61,577 nt of DNA, taken from contig NZ_RXHQ01000016.1 of the NCBI RefSeq assembly GCF_004138105.1, positions 1-61,577 on the forward strand, written 5' to 3'. The DNA comes from Xylanivirga thermophila. GTDB taxonomy: Bacteria > Bacillota > Clostridia > Caldicoprobacterales > Xylanivirgaceae. The stretch's first letter is position 1. The number at the start of each line of letters is the position of its first letter. The position numbers were made by a program, and so were the translations under genes. The notes below the pieces were generated by a model. That model saw nothing but the letters and a program-made list of their open reading frames with translations, had not been told where the DNA came from and ran no database searches. Shown one piece after another: positions 17,901-26,502 of the stretch.

Positions 17901-19154
17901 ATAGTATTTACAGAGGAGATGCGTAAAAACCATACTATATTGATGCCCCAGATGGCGCCTGTACATTTTTATCTTATACAGAAGGCTATGAATACCTGTG
18001 GATACAATCTCGAGGTATTGCCATCTGTAGATAGGGAGGCCGTGGATGAGGGGCTTAAATATGTAAATAATGATGCCTGTTATCCAGCAATAATAGTGAC
18101 TGGCCAATTTATATCTGCATTAAAATCAGGCAAATACGATCTTGATAGGACATCAGTCCTTATTTCCCAGACAGGTGGAGTATGCAGAGCTTCAAATTAT
18201 ATAGCATTTATACGTAAGGCATTAAGGGATGCAGGTTTTGGAAATATCCCAGTTATATCTGCAAATCCAGGTACATTGGAGGATAATCCTGGGTTTACCT
18301 ATTCATGGGATATGGGTAATAAGGCGTTGATGGCAATACTGTATGGGGATCTACTTACAAAGGTACTTTATAGGGTAAGGCCTTATGAAAAGGTTGAGGG
18401 TTCAGCAGATGAGCTTTATAAGTATTGGCTAGATAGGTGTTCAGAATCGGTAATGAATGGTAATAGATCCCAATTTACCAAGAATGTGCGTAAAATAATA
18501 CATGACTTTGACAATTTGGAGCTAAGGGACTGTGTAAAACCACGAGTGGGTATAGTAGGTGAGATACTGGTTAAATACCATCCTACTGCCAATAATGATA
18601 TTGTGAAACTTTTGGAACGTGAGGGTGCCGAGGTAGTGGTGCCGGATCTTACAGATTTTATATTATATTGTGCATATAACGAGAATTTTAAATATAAATA
18701 TCTTTCTAAGGCAAAGTTAAACAAGATGGTAGGGGATATTGCAATAAGGTATATAGAATTCTATAGGCGGGAGATGAAGGTGGCATTGAAAAAGAGCAAT
18801 CGCTTTAGCCCTCCTGTCAATATAAAACGATTGGGAAAAATGGTTAGTCCTATACTATCGCTGGGCAATCAAGCAGGGGAAGGTTGGCTGCTTACAGCGG
18901 AGATGATAGAACTTATAGAGGATGGAGTAGATAACATAGTATGTGTTCAGCCCTTTGCATGTTTGCCAAATCATGTAACAGGTAAGGGCATGATAAATGC
19001 TGTTAGATCCATGCACCCTCAAGCTAATATAATAGCGGTGGATTATGATCCAGGTGCAAGTGAGGTAAATCAGCTAAACAGGATAAAACTTATGCTTTCA
19101 AACGCTACAAAAAAAATAGAAAAAGAGGACAGCTATACTGCCTCTTTAAGTTGA
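14901..19154 (+). CDS. Giant double-activase/dehydratase-like protein (BadF/HgdC x2 + DUF2229)
   Basis: A 1417-residue protein. Two ASKHA ATPase domains of the BadF/BcrA/HgdC type stand in tandem: the first begins [16 protein letters not shown] (residues about 4-260), the second [14 protein letters not shown] (about 320-590), each with its own CAGGTGAF or CSSGCGSF cluster loop, the cysteine that in HgdC shares a [4Fe-4S] cluster. A DUF2229 region follows ([22 protein letters not shown]), then a domain resembling HgdB-like dehydratase subunits ([14 protein letters not shown]). HgdC-type activases drive ATP-dependent electron transfer into 2-hydroxyacyl-CoA dehydratases; what these giant fused versions act on is not known. 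GGAGGGGAG precedes the ATG. Its 3-prime end overlaps the convergent radical SAM gene by 22 bp. Confidence 0.88.
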   Translation: MKEILHLGLDIGSTTVKLAVLDDDNNILFNEYRRHYTDIKSTTADLINNAYKKFGDAPITIMVSGSGGLGVNKWLNISFIQEVVACTNYIRKVAPQTDVVIELGGEDAKITYLQGNVEQRMNSICAGGTGAFIDQMASLIQTDAAGLNDLAKNYKNIYPIASRCGVFAKTDVQALINQGASKEDIAISVFQSVVNQTISNLACGRQIKGNVAFLGGPLYFLSELRMRFIKTLKLSDKQVINPKYSQLCVAIGAALASKDQPIIEFSKLYSKINSIGGYSDIYIKRLEPLFSSEEELKKFKAAHNVHRMNRKDIKEHKGACFLGIDAGSTTTKAVLIDRDNNILYDYYGHNQGEPLDLTVRILKDIYIKLPDNAYIASSAVTGYGEDLIKAALKIDFGEVETIAHYKAASYFQPGVDFILDIGGQDMKCMRIKDGVIESILLNEACSSGCGSFIETFAHSVNMDAQEFLNEALLAKKPVDLGSRCTVFMNSRVKQAQKEGAEVGDIAAGLAYSVIKNALQKVIKIRNTDELGEKIVVQGGTFYGDAILRVFEILSGKEVVRPDIAGLMGALGAALIAKEKGGLDYRSSLIAQDKLEKFDYSTKMARCGKCGNNCLLTISLFPDGTKYITGNRCEKGTGISNNKGDIPNLYRYKYHRIFDYEPLNIEKASRGIVGIPRVLNMYENYPFWFAFFTELGFRVELSSQSSKRIYEKGMHTIPSESTCYPAKLVHGHIMDLVERGVKFIFYPCIFYEHREQKEADNHLNCPIVASYPEVIKNNMEIFNKKNINFKNPFLTLDDKEGLKKRLYTELREFNISKDEISNAVDLAWDEQQKMKQDMEQKGIETLEFLNHTGKKGIVLSGRPYHIDPEINHGIDTLITSLGMAVLTEDSVAHIETIPRPLRVVDQWAYHSRLYAAASFVSKQSNIELVQLNSFGCGLDAVTSDQVQEILNCKGKIYTMIKIDEVSNLGAIKIRLRSLKAAMDERDKNGFKLGNKEYGEKRIVFTEEMRKNHTILMPQMAPVHFYLIQKAMNTCGYNLEVLPSVDREAVDEGLKYVNNDACYPAIIVTGQFISALKSGKYDLDRTSVLISQTGGVCRASNYIAFIRKALRDAGFGNIPVISANPGTLEDNPGFTYSWDMGNKALMAILYGDLLTKVLYRVRPYEKVEGSADELYKYWLDRCSESVMNGNRSQFTKNVRKIIHDFDNLELRDCVKPRVGIVGEILVKYHPTANNDIVKLLEREGAEVVVPDLTDFILYCAYNENFKYKYLSKAKLNKMVGDIAIRYIEFYRREMKVALKKSNRFSPPVNIKRLGKMVSPILSLGNQAGEGWLLTAEMIELIEDGVDNIVCVQPFACLPNHVTGKGMINAVRSMHPQANIIAVDYDPGASEVNQLNRIKLMLSNATKKIEKEDSYTASLS

Positions 19155-20488
19155 TTATATATATTGCCGTCCTCTTTGTTTGACTTCTTCTTAAAAAAAG
19201 ACATCCCAAAGCTACTGGCTATCCAAAGCCCCAATCTACGTATGCCGGCTTCAAAACCAAATATTTTAAACATTTTCATGGCGCCTGAAAAACTATAAAA
19301 TTCTTTTACAGCGTGAAAGAATTCTGATTGTAGTTCCCAAGGCGTCATATTTTTGGGTCTAAATACCACATTCATCATGTCATAGTATTGCCAATCATCT
19401 ATGAGCATTCTATCTTCTTTTACAAATTGGTCATAGACAGGGGTGCCTGGGTAAGGAGTAAGTATTGCAGGTTGAAGCTGATATGCATTTATGTTTTTGC
19501 AGAAATCCACTGTTTTGCGTATGTCTTCTTTTGTGTCATAATCAAGGCCCAATACAATGCTGGCGATGAGTTTTATCTTATATTTTTGCAGTATATTACC
19601 GCACCTTTCTATATCTTTTATCTTTTGGTGTTTATCTATATATTCAAGGGATTCTTGATTTAATGATTCTATGCCAATTAGTACTCTGTTTAAATGTGCA
19701 TCCCTAAGAAGGGCCAATAGTTCTTCATCATTTGCCATATCGGTTCGGCCAAAGAAAAAGGTTTCCTTAAAAATCAAATCATTTTGGATCATTTTTTGCA
19801 GTATTTCTTTTGCCCTGTTTTTATCAGCGGTGAAATTATCATCCTCAAAATTTACATATTTAAAACCCATATCCTTGTACATTTGAAGTTCTTCTATTAC
19901 ATTATCGGGAGTTCTTTTTCTATATGGATAGAACATACGGGATGTAGTACAAAATATACATCCAAATGGACAGCCCCTTGATGTCATTACATTTGCTACT
20001 TTGCAGGGAGTTTTGAGTATGCTGTAATCCGGGAAGGGAACTGTATCTAGGTCTTTTACAGGTGGAGCATATACTATAGAATCGGTTATATTGCCCTCTA
20101 CTACATCTAGTATTGCGTTTTCGCCTTCGCCTACTATAATTTGATCAGCATGCTTAAGTGCCTCATCGGGCTTAGAGGAGGCATGTATTCCTCCCATCAA
20201 TACTCTCTTTTTATATTTATTTCTAAATATATCACCTAGCTCGTACGCCCTTGTTGCATTGGATGTCATTGTATATATACAAAAAACATCGGCATCTTTT
20301 ATGGCGTCAAAATCCAAATTTTTATAGAGTTCCTCATAAACTTCTACCGTATGTCCTGCGTCCTTGAGTATCCTGCCTAATATAAGAGGACCTGTTATTG
20401 AATTACTTCTACCGTAGAAGGAACCTCCCAACCTATAAATGGCATTACGCCTGATATCGGCAGCAGGAGTTATAAATACAATTTTCAT
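19133..20488 (-). CDS. B12-binding domain radical SAM protein
   Basis: A 451-residue enzyme: N-terminal cobalamin-binding Rossmann domain (residues 1 to about 140, ending at the IVGEGENAI signature) and a radical SAM barrel with cluster cysteines 173, 177 and 180 in [11 protein letters not shown], then an Elp3/B12-type C-terminal half. Members methylate unactivated carbons or rearrange tetrapyrrole and lipid substrates; the substrate here is unknown. ATG 20488 follows AGAGGTG by six bases, so I drop the three extra residues of the GTG-started longer frame. It is not a sulfatase-maturating enzyme, because it lacks the SPASM cysteines. It converges on the activase gene. Confidence 0.87.
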   Translation of the reverse strand: MKIVFITPAADIRRNAIYRLGGSFYGRSNSITGPLILGRILKDAGHTVEVYEELYKNLDFDAIKDADVFCIYTMTSNATRAYELGDIFRNKYKKRVLMGGIHASSKPDEALKHADQIIVGEGENAILDVVEGNITDSIVYAPPVKDLDTVPFPDYSILKTPCKVANVMTSRGCPFGCIFCTTSRMFYPYRKRTPDNVIEELQMYKDMGFKYVNFEDDNFTADKNRAKEILQKMIQNDLIFKETFFFGRTDMANDEELLALLRDAHLNRVLIGIESLNQESLEYIDKHQKIKDIERCGNILQKYKIKLIASIVLGLDYDTKEDIRKTVDFCKNINAYQLQPAILTPYPGTPVYDQFVKEDRMLIDDWQYYDMMNVVFRPKNMTPWELQSEFFHAVKEFYSFSGAMKMFKIFGFEAGIRRLGLWIASSFGMSFFKKKSNKEDGNIYNQLKEAV

Positions 20489-20557
20489 GATATTCACCTC
20501 TCAAATATTTTAGAATTCCTACTATCCAAATACCATATTATTTGAACTTTATCATTA

Positions 20558-20586
20558 ATTATACTCTAGTGATTGACATTTTACAA
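20558..20586 (-). promoter_or_regulatory. Promoter of the radical SAM gene
   Basis: Minus strand TTGTAA (20586-20581), 17 bp, TATAAT (20563-20558), giving a leader of about 60 nt. Confidence 0.65.
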
Positions 20587-20741
20587 CTTAATACGCCAAA
20601 AAAGGACAAGCTATAGGGTAAAATTTATATAAACATTTGTGAATATTACATGTAAAATCAATGAACGCAGGTACTTCTTTTAGAATCCACTTCCTGTATA
20701 TGACATTATCATAGAATAATCATAGAGTTTTAAAATATATG

Positions 20742-20770
20742 TTGACATGGTTAATGTTCCCTGCTAAAAT
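20742..20770 (+). promoter_or_regulatory. Promoter of the T-box/cimA transcript
   Basis: TTGACA (20742-20747), 17 bp, TAAAAT (20765-20770), placed just upstream of the T-box leader. Confidence 0.75.
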
Positions 20771-20794
20771 GTAAATCAAATTATATTAATGCTA

Positions 20795-21062
20795 ATAAAT
20801 ATCCAATGACGGAGAGAAAAGATCCATAGCCATCATCTTCAGTGAGCCGGTGTTAAGTGGGAACCGGTGGATGGAGGATTTAATGCTCACTCCAGAGGTG
20901 TAAATCTGAACGATATATTCTAGTAGGGTTTAACGGTGGATCCCGTTATAGATTAGGGGTTTGATAGAACCTTTTGAGGCTGTATGTTATAAGACATCAG
21001 CAAAGCTTGGTGGTACCGCGAAAGTAACCTTTCGTCCTTGCATAAGGATGGGGGGTTTTTTA
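20795..21062 (+). promoter_or_regulatory. T-box riboswitch upstream of cimA
   Basis: A tRNA-sensing leader of about 270 nt. The T-box proper, GGTGGTACCGCG (21009-21020), presents UGGU to an uncharged tRNA ending in A-CCA. A 14-bp terminator stem (about 21027-21054, several G-U pairs) with a T-run follows, and stem I spans about 20805-20900. The triplet just before ACTCCAGAG, where the specifier normally sits, is CTC (20886-20888), i.e. leucine; this reading is by position only. When charged tRNA is scarce the antiterminator forms and cimA is transcribed. Confidence 0.9.
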
Positions 21063-21147
21063 TTTATAAAAATTTACTTAACGAGCAGAATACTAGTTTA
21101 TAAGGAGTTGATGGCAAATTGGGGATTTTAAACGTCTAAATGGCAAG

Positions 21148-22722
21148 GTGTATATATATGATTCTACCCTTCGTGATGGGACGCAGTGTGAGGGCATATC
21201 TTTTACGGTACTAGATAAGATAAAGATTGCAAAAAAACTTGATCGTTTAGGAGTAGATTATATAGAAGCTGGTAATCCGGGATCAAATCCAAAGGATTTA
21301 GAATTTTTCAAAGAGGCAAAAAAAGTTTGTTTTAAGCATGCAAAACTTACTGCCTTTGGCAGCACGCGGAGGGCCAATGTACCTGTATTAGAGGATAAAA
21401 ATATTCAGGCTCTTTTAGATGCAGAGACACCGGCAGTAGCCATATTTGGGAAGATATGGGATTTTCATGTGACGGATATTATAAGAACCACCTTAGGGGA
21501 AAACCTTCATATGATATATGATACGGTTGAATACATGAAATCAAAGGATAAGGAAGTTATATTTGATGCGGAGCATTTTTTCGATGGATATGAGGCGAAT
21601 AAAGAATATGCATTAAAGGTGCTTAAAACGGCTGTAGAGGCTGGTACTGACTGGCTGGTATTATGTGATACAAATGGAGGTACATTTCCGTCTGAAATAG
21701 GAGGTACAGTATCATATATAAGTTCTCTATTTGATGTACCAATCGGCATCCATTGTCATAATGACTGCGACATGGCGGTTGCTAATTCTATAATTGCAGT
21801 AGAAAATGGTGCAGTGCAGGTACAGGGTACATTTAATGGTTATGGTGAGAGATGTGGTAATGCAAATCTCACAACTATCATACCAAATCTACAGCTGAAG
21901 CAGGGGAGAAGATGTATATCTGAGGGCCATATGATAGATTTAACGGATGTATCAAGATATATAAGTGAACTTGCAAATCTATCCCATGATTCCCATATGC
22001 CATATGTAGGGAATAGCGCATTTGCACATAAAGGTGGTATGCATATAGATGCTATTATAAAAAATCCGAGATCGTTTGAGCATATCTATCCAGAGTTAAT
22101 AGGTAATCAGCGCCGGATACTCATGTCGGAGGTAGCAGGACGTAGTACAATATTAAGTAAGATCCAAAAGGTAGCACCATGGGTCACTAAGTATTCTGAA
22201 GAGACTCAAAAGGTTATAGATAGATTAAAACAGTTGGAGTATGATGGATATCAATTTGAAGGGGCTGAAAGCTCTTTGGAACTTATGATAATAAGGGCAC
22301 TTGGAATGCAAAAGACATTCTTTGATGTAAAGGATTTTAAGGTGATATGTGAAGATCATTGGGAGAGCGAGTATAATGCTAGTGCAGTAATAAAGGTAGC
22401 TGTGGATGGAGTAGATGAGATAACGGCAGCGGACGGTGACGGTCCAATAAATGCCCTAGATAAGGCATTAAGAAAGGGCCTTGAAATATTTTATCCCCAG
22501 CTTAAAAGCATAAGACTTACCGATTATAAGGTTAGGGTACTTGATACATCCTATGCAACTGCATCTAAAGTTCGAGTGCATATTGAAACTACCAATGGAA
22601 AGGTTACATGGGGGACTGTAGGAGTGTCTAGCAATATAATTGAAGCCAGCTGGAATGCCCTTGTAGATTCTATAGAATATTTTCTTTACCATGATGACAA
22701 ATTAAATACTATCCAAAATTAA
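21148..22722 (+). CDS. cimA: (R)-citramalate synthase
   Basis: A 524-residue LeuA/HMGL-type enzyme that condenses pyruvate with acetyl-CoA to citramalate, the first step of a threonine-independent route to isoleucine. It has YDSTLRDGTQ at the start, the metal-binding GIHCHNDCDMAVANS, the KGGMHIDAI catalytic segment and a C-terminal LeuA dimer regulatory domain (VRVHIETTNGKVTWGTVGVS). Length and the TTLGENLHMIYDT region fit the LeuA3/TIGR00977 citramalate synthases rather than isopropylmalate synthase. The start is uncertain: GTG 21148 begins the conserved sequence but lacks a ribosome site, while AAGGAG lies close before ATG 21111, which opens only a six-codon frame. Controlled by the T-box. 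Confidence 0.88.
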   Translation: MYIYDSTLRDGTQCEGISFTVLDKIKIAKKLDRLGVDYIEAGNPGSNPKDLEFFKEAKKVCFKHAKLTAFGSTRRANVPVLEDKNIQALLDAETPAVAIFGKIWDFHVTDIIRTTLGENLHMIYDTVEYMKSKDKEVIFDAEHFFDGYEANKEYALKVLKTAVEAGTDWLVLCDTNGGTFPSEIGGTVSYISSLFDVPIGIHCHNDCDMAVANSIIAVENGAVQVQGTFNGYGERCGNANLTTIIPNLQLKQGRRCISEGHMIDLTDVSRYISELANLSHDSHMPYVGNSAFAHKGGMHIDAIIKNPRSFEHIYPELIGNQRRILMSEVAGRSTILSKIQKVAPWVTKYSEETQKVIDRLKQLEYDGYQFEGAESSLELMIIRALGMQKTFFDVKDFKVICEDHWESEYNASAVIKVAVDGVDEITAADGDGPINALDKALRKGLEIFYPQLKSIRLTDYKVRVLDTSYATASKVRVHIETTNGKVTWGTVGVSSNIIEASWNALVDSIEYFLYHDDKLNTIQN

Positions 22723-22723
22723 A

Positions 22724-23122
22724 CGAGCACGTAACGATCTACCTTGCACCATCATAGATAGCTTATTGTCCAACCATGATCCCTCGACCATGATTGAACA
22801 GTTCACCACCTATGGTGATGGTTTGTTCGACCATATACGATACCTACCCGGCCATATGCAATCTCTCGACTGCATACAGCTACACAAATTCCCAGCACCG
22901 TATATTATCTTAGCTCGACACTATGAAATAGGTTGGAACCCTATTACAATCAATACCCTAAGACGATACGACTGTAATAAAGCTTTTCCCAACTCCATAG
23001 TATCTTCCCTCCGACTGTATACAAGCGGTTGTACCTGTATACAATCTTTGGCCGACCTATATATACCCCAACGCACCAGACGCGGAGCATATATAAGTCT
23101 GGGCTCGACCGTTACGTACCCG
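22724..23122 (-). ncRNA. Candidate large structured non-coding RNA, new class
   Basis: About 399 nt between cimA and tRNA-Pro with much more C/G than its surroundings and no protein-like frame. Helices seen by eye: a 16-bp end-to-end closing helix (22724-22739 with 23107-23122); 13 bp (23054-23066/23087-23099); 10 bp (23013-23022/23037-23046); 9 bp (22917-22925/22996-23004) enclosing GTTGG/CCAAC (22932-22936/22989-22993) and 9 bp (22943-22951/22970-22978); 3+8 bp (22868-22880/22897-22909); 7-bp hairpins at 22775-22792, 22804-22820 and 22857-22874. Non-canonical pairs in the longest helices are G-U only on the minus strand, which sets the strand. TATAAT (23133-23128, minus) would start the RNA at the first helix base; the closing helix is followed by TTTAATTTT. 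I do not recognise the class. Confidence 0.72.
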
Positions 23123-23127
23123 ATACT

Positions 23128-23133
23128 ATTATA
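23128..23133 (-). promoter_or_regulatory. -10 element for the structured RNA
   Basis: A minus-strand TATAAT whose expected start point, six to seven bases downstream, is 23121-23122, the outermost pair of the closing helix. The -35 region (about 23151-23156, ATATTA) is weak, so the promoter is tentative. Confidence 0.45.
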
Positions 23134-23230
23134 ATAACCGATTGTAAAATTAATATTCTGAAAAATAATGGGATTTATATTGATGTATCAGTTCAATGGG
23201 TGGACAGATTTATATTTTGCGTATAAAAAG

Positions 23231-23266
23231 AAAACCGCCTAATCCCTACGGATAAGCGGTTTTTTC
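23231..23266. terminator. Terminator of tRNA-Pro (bidirectional)
   Basis: ACCGC...ATCC-ctac-GGAT..GCGGT forms a strong hairpin. On the minus strand it follows the tRNA CCA directly and ends in TTTTCTTTTT; on the plus strand it ends in TTTTTT. It separates tRNA-Pro from the structured RNA, so the latter needs its own promoter. Confidence 0.85.
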
Positions 23267-23343
<77 letters not shown>

Positions 23344-23443
23344 TCATTTGAACGCAGATATTATGATACTATAACATAGCAAAAAAATCAAGTGCTTTTA
23401 AAAAAATATCTTAATAATGACTATTTACCTTCTTCTTCAGTAT

Positions 23444-23554
23444 TTAATCTTGTAGTATTTCTCCATCCCCTGTAGTTATGACAATATTATTAACATCTAG
23501 TTTTTTTGTGATTTCTATTATAACATGGGGATAGGTGAGCATCTCTGCAACCAT
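23444..23554 (-). other. Possible decayed ORF fragment in the gap before DUF134
   Basis: In the 371-bp gap between the tRNA and the DUF134 gene, the minus strand reads an unusually protein-like 36 residues (MVAEMLTYPHVIIEITKK, ending TTGDGEILQD) closed by a stop, with an upstream stop shortly before. There is no good start signal. It may be the C-terminal scrap of a lost gene or chance. Confidence 0.2.
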
Positions 23555-23639
23555 AGCATCCTTTGCATGTGAGCTTTATTATTTTAGACGGTATAAGGCT
23601 TGAAAAGTTTCAAAATATAATAAAAAAAGTAAATGGCAT

Positions 23640-23668
23640 TTGACAATAACATAATATGGGTATATACT
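23640..23668 (+). promoter_or_regulatory. Promoter of the DUF134-copA-copZ operon
   Basis: TTGACA (23640-23645), 17 bp, TATACT (23663-23668). The -10 region lies in a short dyad, TATAC/TATACT, that may be an operator, but no known copper-repressor site is evident. Confidence 0.65.
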
Positions 23669-23714
23669 ATACTGAAGATAAAGAGTGGAATTTAATTCAA
23701 ATGGAGTGATGGAT

Positions 23715-24164
23715 ATGGCAAGACCGGTTAAATGGAGGAAGGTTGGATTTATTCCAGATAACACATACTTTACCCCCTGTATGAATAGAGGTTGTACATG
23801 CAATGATAATATTAAGAAAATTGAGCTTAAGGTGGAAGAGCTTGAAGCTATAAGGTTAAAGGATGTGGAAGGGCTAACACAGGAAGAGTGTGCTCAAAAA
23901 ATGGAGATTTCAAGGCAAACTTTTCAAAATGTAATAGATGCTGCTAGAAGAAAAGTGGCAATTGCTTTAGTGGAAGGCAATGCCATATCTATACAAGGAG
24001 GTCATTACACTAGAAATATATGTCATTATAAATGTACAAATTGTGGCAATGAATTTGAAAAGCGTTTCGAGGACAACATAAAACAGTGTAATGTATGCGG
24101 CTCAGATGCGGTAAAGTGCAGGTGTCAAGGTACTTGCAGTATGGGCTGTAATTGTCATCAATAG
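23715..24164 (+). CDS. DUF134 putative DNA-binding protein
   Basis: A 149-residue protein beginning MARPVKWRKVGFIP with the conserved DUF134 core: a Cys pair (CMNRGCTC), a sigma-70 region 4-like helix-turn-helix (LTQEECAQKMEISRQTFQN), then a zinc-ribbon-like C-terminus (CTNCGNEF, CNVCGS) and a terminal cysteine cluster KCRCQGTCSMGCNCHQ. ATG 23715 is eight bases after GGAG; an ATG at 23709 is also in frame. The helix-turn-helix, the metal-ready cysteines and its place ahead of copA and copZ make it a candidate metal-responsive regulator; this is inference. Confidence 0.8.
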   Translation: MARPVKWRKVGFIPDNTYFTPCMNRGCTCNDNIKKIELKVEELEAIRLKDVEGLTQEECAQKMEISRQTFQNVIDAARRKVAIALVEGNAISIQGGHYTRNICHYKCTNCGNEFEKRFEDNIKQCNVCGSDAVKCRCQGTCSMGCNCHQ

Positions 24165-24197
24165 AAGTGATAAATACAATTAAAAGGAGGGAATTTT

Positions 24198-26486
24198 ATG
24201 CCAGATGACAAGAATTATAATGATAGATCATTGAATGATCGAGAAGTTTTGATTCCCATAGAGGGTATGACTTGTGCTGCCTGCTCAAGGGCAGTAGAAA
24301 GATCTATTGGGAAGCTAGATGGTATAGAGGAGGTAAGTGTCAATCTTGCAACTGAAAAGGCAAAGGTAGGATATGATCCTGACAAGGTTAGACTTTCAGA
24401 TATAAAAGAGGCGGTGGCAAAGGCGGGGTATAAGGCATTGGATCCTCAAACTAGTGTCCAGCCTGATGTGGAGCAGGAAAAACGTGATAGGGAAATCAAG
24501 CATATGTGGATCAAGTTTAGATTGTCTGTCATATTTGCGATACCCCTATTATATATAGCTATGGGGCATATGATTGGACTTCCGCTCCCGCCTTTTCTTC
24601 ATCCGGAGCACCATCCCCTTGCATTTGCCATTGCACAGCTCATATTGGTAATACCCATAATAGGTGCAGGGTATAAATTCTATACGGTAGGCTTTAGAGC
24701 GCTCTTTATGGGCAGTCCCAATATGGATTCCCTGGTTGCCATAGGTACCTCCAGTGCACTTATATATGGTATATATGCTGTTTTTCAGATTGCAAATGGT
24801 CATACGGAATACGTAATGCAATTATATTTTGAATCAGCAGGAGTAATAATAACTCTCATACTTCTAGGTAAAACATTGGAATCGGTGGCAAAGGGAAAGA
24901 CTTCAGATGCTATAAAAAAGCTTATGGGTTTAACGCCTAAGGAAGCCATCATAATAGACCATGATGGGACAGAAAAGGTAATACCAGTAGCTGACGTAGA
25001 GGTAGGGGATATAATTCTAGTAAGACCGGGAGAGCGTATTCCGGTAGATGGTGATGTAATAGAGGGATATACGGCTATAGATGAGTCTATGCTTACGGGA
25101 GAGAGTATACCAGTGGATAAAAAGGCGGGAGATGTGGTAATAGGCGGGAGTATAAACAAGACTGGGACCATAAAATTTAGGACTACTAAGGTAGGAAGTG
25201 ATACTGTTCTATCCCAAATAATAAAGATGGTAGAAGATGCCCAGGGTAGCAAGGCACCGATAGCACGTCTTGCAGATATTATTTCTGGGTATTTTGTACC
25301 TACGGTTACTGTAATTGCCATAGTATCGGCAATTGCTTGGCGTATTGCTGGGCATACTACAAATTTTGCCCTTACCATATTCATATCTGTACTGGTCATA
25401 GCCTGTCCATGTGCCTTAGGTTTGGCAACGCCTACTGCTATAATGGTGGCCACTGGAAAAGGTGCAGATCTCGGGATACTCATAAAGAGTGGAGAGGCAT
25501 TGGAGAGACTTCATGATATAAATACTGTAATATTTGATAAGACAGGTACTATAACAAAGGGTTCGCCCCAGTTAAATGACATAATAGTCTATAATGATAT
25601 GAAAAAGGATGCACTTATAGGATTTGCTGCTGCCGGGGAGAGGGCGTCGGAGCATCCAATAGCACAGGCTATAGTGGAGTTTGCAAAGGTAAAAGGTATT
25701 GAGATACCAGAAGCAGATGGATTTGAGGCAATACCTGGCCATGGCATAACATGCATGGTGGATGGGCACTCTATACTCATTGGCAATAAAAAGCTTATGG
25801 AATCAAAAAATATAGAATTGGAAAAGGGTTTAGATGATTTTAAAAAGCTTGCTAATAAAGGGCAGACTCCCATGTATGTAGCTATAGATGATAAGCTATC
25901 TGGTGTTATAGGGGTGGCCGATGTGATAAAGGATACCAGTAAGCAGGCAATAGAGCAACTTCACAGGATGGGTATACAGGTATTTATGATAACAGGAGAT
26001 AACAGGGCTACTGCATCGGCCATTGCAGAGCAGGTGGGGATAGATAATGTATTGTCTGATGTACTGCCGCAAGACAAGGCTGAAGAGGTGAAAAAGCTGC
26101 AGGATGGCGGGAGAATAGTAGCCATGGTAGGTGATGGTATAAACGATGCCCCTGCCCTTGCTCAGGCTGACGTAGGTATAGCTATTGCATCAGGCACGGA
26201 TATAGCCATGGAATCGGCAGATGTAGTGCTTATGAGAAATGATCTAATGGATGTACCAGTTGCTATACAGCTTAGCAATAGGACCATAAAGAATATAAAA
26301 GAAAATCTTTTCTGGGCTTTTGCCTATAATTCACTAGGTATACCCATAGCAGCAGGGGTACTATATCTATTTGGTGGTCCACTTTTAAACCCCATGATTG
26401 CGGCAGCTGCCATGGCGTTTAGTTCTGTTTCTGTAGTATCAAATGCCCTTAGATTAAAGGGCTTTAAGCCAGAATACAAGATATAA
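24198..26486 (+). CDS. copA: Copper-exporting P1B-type ATPase CopA
   Basis: A 762-residue pump that expels Cu(I) using ATP. It has one N-terminal heavy-metal domain (GMTCAACS, Cys26 and Cys29), eight membrane helices, the TGES actuator loop, the ion-binding CPC in ACPCALGLATP, the phosphorylated aspartate in DKTGTITKG, the HP motif (SEHPIA) and the hinge GDGINDAPAL. AAAGGAGGG precedes the ATG. It follows DUF134 by 33 bp and leads into copZ, forming one copper-handling operon. Confidence 0.95.
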   Translation: MPDDKNYNDRSLNDREVLIPIEGMTCAACSRAVERSIGKLDGIEEVSVNLATEKAKVGYDPDKVRLSDIKEAVAKAGYKALDPQTSVQPDVEQEKRDREIKHMWIKFRLSVIFAIPLLYIAMGHMIGLPLPPFLHPEHHPLAFAIAQLILVIPIIGAGYKFYTVGFRALFMGSPNMDSLVAIGTSSALIYGIYAVFQIANGHTEYVMQLYFESAGVIITLILLGKTLESVAKGKTSDAIKKLMGLTPKEAIIIDHDGTEKVIPVADVEVGDIILVRPGERIPVDGDVIEGYTAIDESMLTGESIPVDKKAGDVVIGGSINKTGTIKFRTTKVGSDTVLSQIIKMVEDAQGSKAPIARLADIISGYFVPTVTVIAIVSAIAWRIAGHTTNFALTIFISVLVIACPCALGLATPTAIMVATGKGADLGILIKSGEALERLHDINTVIFDKTGTITKGSPQLNDIIVYNDMKKDALIGFAAAGERASEHPIAQAIVEFAKVKGIEIPEADGFEAIPGHGITCMVDGHSILIGNKKLMESKNIELEKGLDDFKKLANKGQTPMYVAIDDKLSGVIGVADVIKDTSKQAIEQLHRMGIQVFMITGDNRATASAIAEQVGIDNVLSDVLPQDKAEEVKKLQDGGRIVAMVGDGINDAPALAQADVGIAIASGTDIAMESADVVLMRNDLMDVPVAIQLSNRTIKNIKENLFWAFAYNSLGIPIAAGVLYLFGGPLLNPMIAAAAMAFSSVSVVSNALRLKGFKPEYKI

Positions 26487-26502
26487 TGAAAGGATGGATA
26501 TA

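Noticed and set aside
19133-20488. Anaerobic sulfatase-maturating enzyme
   Set aside because: It has a B12-binding domain and no SPASM cysteine motif.
22724-23122. CRISPR array or integron attC array, because CGAC recurs every 40-53 bp
   Set aside because: Only three or four bases repeat exactly, spacing is irregular, and the recurrences are explained by the GAY/GUC helix bases; no cas genes or integrase are present.
22766-23134. A 122-codon plus-strand open frame across the structured RNA region
   Set aside because: Its product has no recognisable domain, no ribosome site, odd composition (many His, Tyr, Pro, Cys) and lies entirely within pairing RNA arms, so it is a by-product of the RNA sequence.
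24800-25483. A 227-codon minus-strand open frame within copA
   Set aside because: It lies opposite a fully conserved CopA coding region and shows no family sequence; it is a shadow of codon bias.
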